From Chionis minor (Eukaryota; Chordata; Aves; Charadriiformes; Chionididae): a stretch of 64,000 nt of DNA. The notes beneath the pieces were generated by a model that saw only the letters and a program-made list of their open reading frames with translations, had not been told where the DNA came from and did not search any database. Made by a program: the position numbers and the translations under genes. The stretch covers positions 415,550-479,549 of the forward strand of contig VZSF01005687.1 in NCBI GenBank assembly GCA_013398295.1, read 5' to 3'. Within the stretch, counting starts at the first letter, position 1; each line of letters starts with the position of its first letter. Of the stretch, positions 1 to 10,712 are shown piece after piece.

Positions 1-27
1 CCCCCCCGCCCCCGCTCACCCCGGCCC
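1..27 (-). other. G-quadruplex-type G-run cluster on the minus strand
   Basis: The first 27 plus-strand bases contain four cytosine runs of 7, 5, 4 and 3, separated by loops of 1, 5 and 2 bases. The minus strand therefore satisfies the usual four-run quadruplex pattern. The tract is cut by the window edge, so its full extent and context (promoter, repeat or contig end) cannot be judged. Confidence 0.6.
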
Positions 28-3000
28 ACCTTGACCCTTTCACCACACAAATATTCATCATGTAGATAGATTGCTAACTAGAGTATAAGAGCCGGGGTCT
101 TCGTCGTGTTTGTTCCGCCTGACCCATGTCAGTGATCCTATCAATTCCCTCCCTGGAAAAAGCACCATCCTCTGATCATGCAAATAGAGGCACATCATCA
201 TCATCATCGAGGACACTGTCATTAACATAACGGTGGTGAATGTGCGGACATACAAATCATGTTCACCGTGTTTGGGGTTTTTTTTTGATTAAAAATCCTG
301 CCAGGCTAAAGCAGGAATAAGGGCTCAGAAGCATAAATGCAGTTACTGATGTAATGAGAACAAATATAATGAAAATGACTCCCCAGATGAAGACAGTAAC
401 TGCACGTTTGGATATATTATTTTGATCTTGTTGCTTAATCCAGGCCATGTTCATGGTATGCTTTATGTAAATCGTGATAAATGTCTTTTCCTCCCAAAAT
501 ATAGTCAAGAGATGCATGCATGAACAAATGATGGGATGAAAAATATTTCATAGTTACTGTAAGTACTTCAACATACCATAGCTAAAAACACTGGTCGTAG
601 CAGATCAGCTTTCTAAGGATTCATTGCTTGGTCTATTGGTGTATTGTTCTATCATTATTTGATGCCTTTAACATGATTTAGAACATACCTCATGCTTATC
701 TATAAAAATAATCAAAAACTTTTATATGAATGGAAATTTCAGCTTGGATACATATCCAATGGTCTGTCCATGGTGACAGAGACATGGTCTCTGTCCAATA
801 TGGGCTGCTCTGAAATGATCCTTACTGAAGTGGACACTTCTCCCTCTCTGTTTGACTATGCAGTGGTCGCCTTAGTCTGTATCCCAGGAGATACAGGTCT
901 TGGGAGATACCTTGGAAACTCTAGAGTAAGTAAGCAGAAGACCTTGCCGTTGAAAGAGATTTAAACAGTAGCCATGTGAGAACACAGCAAAACTGAAATA
1001 GGCTAGAACAGAGATTAACAGGATGAGCGTGCATCTGATACATAATTTGTACACAAAGTAGTTCTACCTTATTGATTCAGTTAGGGATGATTGAATTCAA
1101 AATGTAGGCAAAGCAAAAGAAAATGATCTTTTACTGATAAGTGAGTGTAATTCACGCTGCGTATACTGATAAACAGTGTGCATACATTAATATTGACAGT
1201 GTAGACATGGCATATGAAAATCATCTTTTGCTGAGAGCCGGGAATAATTCAATCTCCATGACATCAACTGATGAAAACTTCTGCGATGTTTTCAGTTGGG
1301 CTCTGCAGGTAAAAAGCACTCTAGAAGTTTAGCGAACCATTTAAACAAATTCCATTTGTCCGGGTTAATAATGATGGTTAAAGCTAAGTGGTCTGTCTGG
1401 GCTATTTTTACGCTTACATAGATGCAGAGAAGATGAGACAATCCAACTTTGCCTAAATATTAAAGATTACCAGCTATTTTTTACAGCATCCCAGAATGCA
1501 TTGTGCTTGGCACTGGATTTAAAGAATTACAGAATAGCTTTGGAGCCCATTTTGGGTGTTAAATTGTTTTAAATAATGGTTTTTAACTTCTTCCATTTGT
1601 AAAGCACCACATCTTCTTTTCAGAGGAGGTACAGACTCATAGCAATACTGGTGTTTTTATTTACTTTTCTTAGTTATCCCTCACATTCTCCTTAATCCAC
1701 ACATGCACAAATCACCAGCTGAAAAGCTCTGCTTTAGGAAAACACAAGCCAACTCCTCCCAGCTGGTTACAGTTGAACTGGTTGCACTTTAACCGCTTCA
1801 ACACAGTCAGCTCAGAAACACGTCTCAGGTCTTCAGCCCAGAAGACGACCTGAGTGTTGGCCACAGCAGCTGAGGCTGAAGGGGCTGAGCCAGGTGAGTG
1901 CTGAAGAGCCCTGCTAGTCCCACCCTTGCTCCAAGCACTTTTTCCTAGGTTATCCACCTCCTAGCTGAAAGCGGCCAGTTCCTGAGATCTGCAACTATCC
2001 GTGTCAAAATGATCCAGCTTAACTTAAAAATTAGGTCAACTTGTTTGCTTTTTAATCAGATGGTTCTAACAGTACTGGACGTGGGTGCAGTTATGATAGG
2101 AGAAGTAAGGGAGTAAGAAGTTAGGGAGGTAAGGTTCAAAATACAGGTCAAAAGAGGATAGGCAGCTTGCAGCAGGTGAGTAGCTGTATTCTTTGTTAAC
2201 TACAGTGTTGGAGATTTTGAAGGTATAACTTTAATCATCCGTGAGGGGGAGAAGCTCTGTCTGTCTTCAAGTTTGAAGTCACCAGATCCAGAAGGGGTAG
2301 GCCATTTTATACGTATCTCAGCCTTGCATGTGCTCATATAATTACCAAACTCATTAAGAACCCAGCTACAGCTGTGATTTTTGTAAATGTCTCACGCTCT
2401 GTACAGAGCACAGCAACATTCAGAACACAGGACCAAACCCTACTACGTTCACATTTATGTTAATAATATAAGGAAATTTTTAGTTCTAAGGTAACAAAAA
2501 ACGGAGAATGACATTTTAATGTTTGCCTTAACACACTGTTATTTAACATAGCTATAGATCTAAACTTCCACATTTACATTTTCAGTAAGAACCGTGTGAT
2601 ACAACTCATCCTTCCTTAAGCCTAACCTAAAGCCTAATTATAGTATGGGCATTTTTATATTCTAGACAATGAACCTCAAGTTGTCATTTTTTAAAATATT
2701 TAACATAAACCTGAAAGCTTAATAAAAAGAAGTGTAAAAGCAAACATCACTTAAGATTCCTAAGAGACAATATATTTACCTATTAAATCATTTGTACAAT
2801 TCAGTCACTAACCCCAGGAAATATGTTGAGGTCACCATAAAAATAACCGCACTCCATAAATCATATCACACTACATAAATTAATACTTTCTAAATTTCAG
2901 TGTATATTCTCATACTGATTTGGACAAACAAGCATTTTTTTTTTTTCAAGAAAAGGGAGAGATCGATGCATGTTTTTTGCCACCCTGACAGTAGGATGTT

Positions 3001-6000
3001 TTAGTGAAGTACTCAGAGTATTTTTTCCCAGAAAGTTTGTATGTGTAGTTTGATAGCATGCTAACATAAGTGAATTTAAGAGTGTCCACCTTTCCCTGAG
3101 AAAAGGAAATAAAAAGACCATTTAAGTCAAGATGAAGTGTTGGTTAGAAGAAATGGAATGCATCAAACTCATTACAAAATAGCTGTTTTAAGAGTTATTG
3201 TTTTGCCTCTGCAATACAAAGATGTAAACCAAAAGAGGCATGCTGGGAAAGAGTGCATTGAAAGGAAATTCTCTCCCCAGTGTGGAATACATTGGATCCT
3301 CCGAGAAAGATGTCCTTGGGGAACTGCTGCTTCTCTTTTTTCTATGCTACCATCATCATGGAACAACTGATTTGTCTTTGAGGGATGATCTCTATGTATA
3401 TTTATGTATTTGTATAGATGTACTACTTCCTTTGCTTTCTCAATAGACTTACTGTGTGATATTTTGCCAAGTTTCTTAGACTCTCTGTGTTCCAGTTTCT
3501 GATTCATGAATCTGCTATAATGTGTTTTTCCTCATGTTGGGACAAACAGAAGTTCTACATGAAAGGCCAGACTCGCACAATAAAGGAAAGAGGCCCCAGA
3601 TTCCCTACAGATGGAGCTGTATGCTCCACAGGTCTAGCACAGGAATTCAGGTAAGTATACAGCATATGTAAGTAAGTAGATCTAAGATATATTTTTCAGG
3701 TACTTGATATGAACCATGTCTACTGGAACCTACTTTTCCAGGACCTGTGTTGCATCTGAACTGTCAGTGTGCACCGGATTCAGCTCCTGATACTCTGTTT
3801 GAGCCTCAGTGCTGGAGATTTGTACTATGAAGTGCATGTCAGACTTGTTTCTCTGCTGAAGCATCGATTCCTGATACCTTTCAATATGCAGTGTTATATG
3901 AAACAGGGAAGGAGATTCAGAAATGTGAATCTTAACTGAGCCCTACGCCCAAAGAAAATTTCAGATGAAGCTTCTTGACAAATCTTGCTTTCAAAAAGTC
4001 TCTCTTCTTGACTTGCAAATGAAAAAAAGTGCCAAATAGTGTTATCGGACTGAATAGGCTGGCAAAAGAAACTCTTTCAAGGGAAGAACAGCTATGTACA
4101 TGCTTTAGAGCTACCATCAAAGTTCAAACAGGTAAATTTACACCAAATCGGTTATATTCATGTTTCATCTTATTTTTTGACACTTGAATATATGTAGAGT
4201 AAAATGTATAGCTGAAATGTATTTATGCAGCCCTCTTGTGGGCCTTAATTATGACAATTGTACTAATCACGGGGGCAGAACATTTCTATATGTATGTAGA
4301 TATTGGAAGACTAACATTTTTCAGTAGGTGAATCCCCTTTCCCTGCTTTCATTCAAAACCCCTAATTATGATTTTAATACTTCATGAAAGGAAACTTAAA
4401 GAAGAAATCACGCCTTTTCTTAATTTCATTCCTTTGCAGGTAACAATTTTAACAAATTGAAGTCCAACTCTCTACATTAGTTTCTGTGGCTTATATTTTG
4501 TGAGAGTGTGTAAAATGTAAACTCTATTTTATTTCTCTGTAAATGTCAGGAGAGTATAAATCAATAATAGAGTGGTAACTGTGCAATTAACTCATGTCAC
4601 CCCTGTACCTTCACATTAGCATCACTGAGAACAGTATTACCCTTTCAGTGACCTTAGTAAAAGCAATAACATCCTTTTCTGCTAAAGTTAATTTTTTTAA
4701 GTGAACTTAACGCTCCTGAAAGGTGATAGATTGACAATCCTATAAAGTGAAGTTCCTTATTTGGTCATTGACTAGATACTATATGGGTAATATGTAATTC
4801 CACAAATTATCTAGTGATCCAACCCTGTCCCAGAAGGGTAAGAATGGAGTCTGGTACTTCTTTCAGCTATTTCATTGAGGCATCACAACTTAGATGTCAG
4901 TTGTCAGGGTAGTTTCCTATGCAGTTGCTGTCAATTAGCAAGCAGAGTTGGAATTCCCATTCATTTTCAGCAAGTAACCCCGCATTACTGTAATCAGTAT
5001 TGACAGAAGGTAGGTGGTCACCATAGACCTGCAAGTGAAGGCCATGTATCCTGTTACCAATCCCTTAAGCAGTTTCACTTATAAAATGGCATCAAATAGC
5101 AGTTCAAAAGGCATTAGGAAATCTATGAAACAACTAAAGAAGTTAAATCCAATGTAATAACCTTCTGTCAAGCTGGTATTAAGATTTTGAAACCTTTATG
5201 CTTACTGGAGAAAATGGAGAAATTTCAGCAAATAAGAAAGTGGAAGATCATTTCTTTACTCTCACAAGTATATTTTCACATATGATTTTTACACCACAGT
5301 ATAGTACTAATCAAGTCTCTATGTGTTTACCAGAAGTCTGAAAGGTAACGGCACTCTGGGCCTTGCAACTGCACAGATTGTCACTCAGTTGTGACAATCA
5401 ACGGTTCTCAACCAGAGAGAGGAATGTCTCTGTGCCTTTCTCTCCTTTCTGCAAGGAAAATATGCAAATACTTTGCTATCTCAGAGTAGTATAGAGCACA
5501 GACAAATACAGAGAGATTATGAACTGCTCTGATACAGTGGCAATAAGGGAGTTAGGTATGAAGCTGAGGTAAGACTATGCCAGGGTTCACCCTTTAACAC
5601 TAGAAGGGTCTTTCCTTACATATGGATGCAGGGAAACATTTGAAGAACAATTAAAATGTCACCTGTCTCTGATTGATCTCTTTATAGGTGTACTTCTGTG
5701 TTTCTGTGTGAACATGAAGTTGTTCTCGTCAAAGTGCAGAGGAGGAGAATAGGAGAACCAGAGCTGCATCTACAGTAGGGATCTGGTGTGTTGAACGGTT
5801 CTTGTCTGAGTAAGAAACTTGCCTTCTCTCTGTGCTTGGATTCATATGTACACACCCTGGTGCAGCAAGGATGAATTCAAAGTTGTTTTCTTCTCAGTGT
5901 CCTGCCAGGCCACCATGCCCTGTGCCGCACTTGCAGCATGGCACGAGGAAGCCCAGGAGTTTGCATTTGACATGCGCAGGGAATTTTCTCAGGAGAAGCG

Positions 6001-7703
6001 AGGCACTTTGGGTTGGTGGTACAGAGATCTTAATTGCATTGCCTTTTAAGTTTAGGTGTATGGACACACGTAGGACTAGCAAGTGGCATGAACTTGACTG
6101 CCAGTACACATGTGATGTGGCCATACGGTCTTAAAACCATAGCAGGCTGCACAAAAAACCCTCCCCTTTTTTTCCTCCATTAGTCAGTGATGTAGTTGCA
6201 ACCAGCAAAGGGCTTGTCCTCTGCTCTCTGCGCCAAATAAACAGTTTTGCCATGAGTGTCCTCTACTTTCACTGGGAAGGTGAGGATTTTATCTCTAATT
6301 TCAATCTTTTATGAAAAAAAAAGGTACAACCGATGCAGTTTTCAGCAGTAAATGTAGGCCCTTGGACTGTGTCTATACTAAGAGATCTGGGTAAGACAGG
6401 AATCAACAGTCCTGCCTCTTTTCCTGTGATTTTATGAGAAGGAAACCTGAGAGGTTGGGCTGGAAATGAGCTATGGTGCTGTCTATGCTTTCTACACCAT
6501 TCCTTAGTATATTGGGCATACTGCAGGTAGTCAGAAGTGCTTGTAGTATTCCCACCATATTCAGGTCCTACCATTTTCTTTACAGTGAACTGTTCTTTGT
6601 GGCTCTCTTAGGACTGAATCTGGCCTTTTGAAACATGACAGGAGTAAATATTTGGATGATCAGATGATGGGATTTTTTAAAATGTTGCAGGGACTTAGAC
6701 ATATCTTTCACTAAACATATTGGAGGACGTTTTTCCAACACCTGAGACACGTTTTAAAAGATTTCCGCTTTGGCTTAGTGTAATATTCTTTTATGTGGGG
6801 TAAACCCAGTTTCCTAGATTGCAGAATGCTGTTGTACCAGGTTGCACTGGTGTTTTTCCTGTGGAATGCCTGTCTGGGCTTCCTTCAGGACATTTGCATA
6901 TGTGGCATCTCTTCTTACATTTAAATCCAACCACTCCTCAGTGTGCTATCTCATTAATTGTACACTGGAAAAAAGAAAAAGAGAACACTGTGACCTGTGT
7001 ATGTGTAGTACTTAGTGAGAACCTAGGGAATTACTTAATGAATTAAATCACCTCAGATGTTTCTTCTACATTCTTGAATAGCCCACCAGATCCCATATGC
7101 CTGTAGAAATTGCTGTAGGGCGCAGGTGGTCCCTCATTAGCTATAATGTCATTTAATTTCTTCCTTCTTTATGCTGGAAGTACCTTCAAATAAAGCTTGA
7201 TGGCAAAATTCTCGGTGGCCATAATTAACAAATGAGGCAGAGGTAGGACAAGAACCCACAGTTATGAGTGTAGAAGAGATCCATGTCGGTGGCAGACATC
7301 GTGGTGTTTACCCAGTGGCAGCAAGCTAGTGAACTCAGCTGTCATTGGCAGTACCCCCTGCAGGGACAAAGGTAGTGCTAATTAAAAATCACTATGCACA
7401 AAAGGGCCATTTCTAATGAACATGTACGGATGAGATGTTTAGCTGTGTCTCTTGCATCTTCAGATGCATTAAAAGCATCTTTCATGAGAGATTTCTCTTC
7501 TCAGGAAGGGTTGTCAATTTTCCTGAAGGAAAATGTACTGTTGCTTTCTATGTGGAACCACGCAGTGACAAGCAGAGCATACTGAAGTACAAAACGTCTC
7601 TCAAAAATGCAATTTTGCAAAAAAGATTCAGCCTGAGTTTCTGAGTGACGCTGTCAGGAAGTACTCTGGAGGCAGGAGAAGAGCTCCTCCCTTCTTTCCA
7701 GCT
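28..7703. other. Single-copy AT-rich DNA, no recognisable gene or repeat
   Basis: No recognised repeat family, RNA gene or convincing coding exon was seen. Short open frames exist but look like chance. The most protein-like is a minus-strand frame at 263-517 with one hydrophobic segment. A GC-richer patch at 1,720-1,960 contains a consensus plus-strand splice donor (CAG followed by GTGAGT, about 1,890), and another at 5,890-6,050 contains a good acceptor. Neither could be completed into an exon with confidence. Confidence 0.5.
5376..5399. repeat. Perfect 9-bp inverted repeat
   Basis: GATTGTCAC is followed by a six-base spacer and its exact reverse complement GTGACAATC. The arms carry inverted TGACA-type cores, as recognised by TALE homeodomain proteins. 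Whether it is functional cannot be told from sequence. Confidence 0.55.
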
Positions 7704-7773
7704 GGTGATGGGGTTGGAAAAGATGATCTATGGAGGTCTCTGCCAACCTAACGTACTCTATGAGTCTATGATC
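7704..7773 (+). repeat. CR1 LINE 3'-end fragment
   Basis: The stretch follows the CR1 3' terminus in order: a GGGTTGGAAAAGATGATCT segment, then GGTCTCTGCCAACC, then a decayed tail resembling the ATTCTATGATTCTATG octamer repeat. It is in plus orientation. Divergence from young CR1 copies is obvious, so it is an old, heavily 5'-truncated insertion. Confidence 0.75.
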
Positions 7774-8048
7774 ACTTCTGCATTTCTGTGAAGGACAACT
7801 AATATGATAAGCCTATATGAGCACAAATGAGTTAATTTCATAAGAAATGTAATGCTGCCCAAGTCAATGGTAAAATTCCTCTTGTCTTCAAGGGAAACAA
7901 AACAACTTTTGTCTGTGGCAGAATGTGAATGTTTTGCACTGAATGCATTATAGAATGTAAAGGCAAACATTACCATACAACTGTAACAATCGCTTATCAT
8001 AACTCTACCCTGACACGTACTGACAGCCATAAGCATGCTTTGACTTAC

Positions 8049-8296
8049 AGGTCTTCTGTAAATACTTGCTCCGGTTCAGCACCAGGTCATATTTGCAGCA
8101 GAAGCACCCTGTTACATCTGTCCTTATCTTTTTTGCTGTGGGTTTGAATCTGTCCTCAGAGCAAGACCAGACCTGAGACTTGCAGCACGTTCTCGGACCC
8201 CACATGCCAGGGTGTGCCTGGGTCTGTTTGCACGGTGGAGAGCTGCCAAGCTGCTCTTCCAGAGCAGTCTGGATGTAGTCATGGGCTTCAGAGGAC
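8049..8296 (-). other. Candidate exon, unrecognised product
   Basis: On the minus strand a pyrimidine-rich tract ending in CACATGCACAG precedes base 8,296. The consensus donor GTAAGT lies immediately after base 8,049. The 248-bp segment between them is GC-richer than its surroundings and stays open in one frame for 82 codons, from one leading base to one trailing base. The predicted peptide is cysteine-rich in its second half (several CC and CFCC-type clusters) and has no signal peptide or membrane helix. The same frame stays open upstream of the acceptor to 8,415, so the openness alone is weak evidence. No protein family was recognised and no partner exons could be joined with confidence. 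It could be a real coding exon, a noncoding RNA exon, or a chance pseudo-exon. Confidence 0.25.
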
Positions 8297-9131
8297 CTGT
8301 GCATGTGAGAAGACAAGAAATTGTTATTTGGCTTTGGATAGTAATTTGGGGTATCAGCATACCAGCTGGTATTATTTCCATAACCAAATGGAGTTAGGCA
8401 CTTGAATGCTACCAAAATTCAACATATTTGCTCAGCGACTGAGTAAGCCTTTGAAAATCCCAGCTGCGTGCACCGGTATCTGCTCCATACTGATGAGTGC
8501 CCTGCAAAAGTCTAGACACGATAATACAGTTAACAGGAATAATTGAAGCTGCAAAAGGCGTCTGTTTACTAAGAATTTCAGTGTTATAGCCAGAATTTCA
8601 GGTTTCAGCTTTGCAGAGGTAGTGTGCACCCTGAAAACCTTTTCGCTGTTAAAGGAGATCTGTGAAGTCACTGTCAAATGAGGAGTAATGTTTTGAAGTT
8701 GATCACTTGCATTTCACACAGTAAACACTAGATGGCCATATGGCCTTTTTCTTCTTGCCTTGCTGAAACTTAATTACGAAAAAGGCCCTGTGGTGTTCTT
8801 GACGACTATAAATAATATCACATTAGGAAATTTCTCTAGAAAATTTAGGCTGCTTAGTCCATGTTAGACTGATTGCATCAGGGACAGAATTACACAATTG
8901 TATACAGTACCTCATAACTACGCACACTGTATCCTATATGAGATAGATTTTAAAAAATACCTTTTTATGAAGAAAATAAAGATCTCTGATAACAGTCCCA
9001 AAGTAACCTTTCTCAGGTACATTCTAGTGTTGTGTCAGAGCTTATTTTAATGAAGATTGCCTCATGTTAAGTGTGAATGTTCATACATCTATATATTGAT
9101 AATCCCTAAATTAAGAGGCACTTTATAGCTA

Positions 9132-9182
9132 TCATATATATATCATATAAGGTTATATATCTCTCATATATATCATATAAGG
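9132..9182. repeat. AT-rich local tandem duplication
   Basis: A 19-21 bp unit, TCATATATATCATATAAGG with a two-base length difference, occurs twice (9,132-9,152 and 9,164-9,182), separated by a short TATATCTC-containing spacer. Confidence 0.7.
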
Positions 9183-10639
9183 AGATCTAAATACTATGGA
9201 TAATTTGCATGCCCAAAGCACAGGTATCTTTGAGAACAAAAGTTACATTAAATAAAATAGTTCAGCATCCTCACACATGTTGCTCTAGTGGGAGGTTTGC
9301 TTTATCCTTTTTGTAAGGCATACCTTTTTTTTTCTGAAACTGTACCTTCTTAAGATTTATGTGTAAACCTTGATTCAGTAAAAAGGATTTTATGGAAATC
9401 ATAATCTTCCTCACATTTCGGTAGAAATATTAAGGTATTCTTTCACTAAAAAAGCAATATTGTTCCAAAATTACTAGTAACAAAATAGAACACTAGTCCT
9501 TCTGTTTTTAACTTTTTAACAGGGCCTTTGACTTCCACAGGTTGAATAGAGTTCTTACAGATTCTTTTTTCTTCCCATGCTTTCATCACCTCTGGTAGAA
9601 AGAAGAGAATTTTTCCATCATCTGTTTTTAGTTCGTTCTATAGTAAGAGGGAACCTTTATGGAAATGGTAGATCCGTTGCCCACAGAACTCCTACCACTT
9701 AAATAAAGAAGTGATGCAAAATGCCATATATATATGTTAGAAATACCCAATAAGTTATAAAATAATATTTATCTCCAGAATTATACATCAACATTCTCTT
9801 TCTCTCTTACACAGGGATTCAAAAAAACACCACCACACTATATATTTACAAAAAAGCTACTGTAGACTCTGGGATGGTCTGATGAATTTCTTTGATGTTC
9901 CCTGCATCACTGCATATTCCAGAGTTGTTTAATAATGTAAATTATTAAGTTCTCTGAAATGCTTTTCAAAAAGTTATCCCTGCTTATGCAGAAGATGTGT
10001 ACACCTTCCATGACTTCTTTGGCTTAAAATTAGTTTAGATAGAACTTTATTGCCAAAGTAAGGTAAATCCTGGCATTACTATGTGGTATTAAAAATACGT
10101 TTCTTAGTCAGGATACTACTGTATATCTATACTAAATGTCATTAAGATGTTAGATCTTTATGTTCTGCCCGAAGATTTGAGGTGTATATTTAAAGCAGTT
10201 TTCTGGATTTTAGGCAGATGGCTTGTTCTTCGTTTGTTAGCCTCGAGTGGCAGATCTTTATTGACCATAAATTTCTGGCACTCTTATAGTGCAGCTGCTT
10301 CACGTTTAATATTTGGATGGCAGAATGCTCAATAGTATTGAAAGCCAAGGAATTGGATTTGAGTTTAATGCACTGCTTATTACTCTCAAAGAGCTATTTA
10401 TTTCAGGGGGGATCAACTATGTATGAAGGCTGTTATATCAAACAGATGAGCAGTCCTCTGCTGTAGATAGGATGAATCCTCATTTTAAAATCTTCAGGGC
10501 ACATACATTGTTACCCCAGGTAGTTCCCATTACCTTCTAGTGGGTACATCTGGGCTCTTGTGTTTTGCCTGTTCTCAAAATATGTTTGGCAGCTGCGAGT
10601 GGCTTTCAGTCAGGCAGCCCTAACCTGGTCCATGTTCAG

Positions 10640-10712
10640 CGCTCACCCTGGTTACAGTAGGAGGCTGGCCCAGATGGCCTCCTAAAGTCCTTTTGAACTC
10701 AAATTATTCTCC
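10640..10712 (+). repeat. Old CR1 LINE 3'-end fragment
   Basis: The segment matches the CR1 3' terminal region in order: AGGAGGCTGGCCCAGATGGC, then CTCCTAAAGTCCTTTTGAAC, then AAATTATTCT. The tail octamers are almost gone. Plus orientation, strongly diverged. Confidence 0.7.

Larger units (their letters stand above)
7774..10639. other. Mostly unassigned DNA with one candidate exon
   Basis: Apart from the candidate minus-strand exon at 8,049-8,296 and an AT-rich local repeat at 9,132-9,182, no gene or repeat family was recognised here. Confidence 0.5.

Noticed and set aside
10147..10335. Coding-like frames on the minus strand
   Set aside because: More than one frame on the same strand looks equally plausible, so protein-likeness by eye is not discriminating here.
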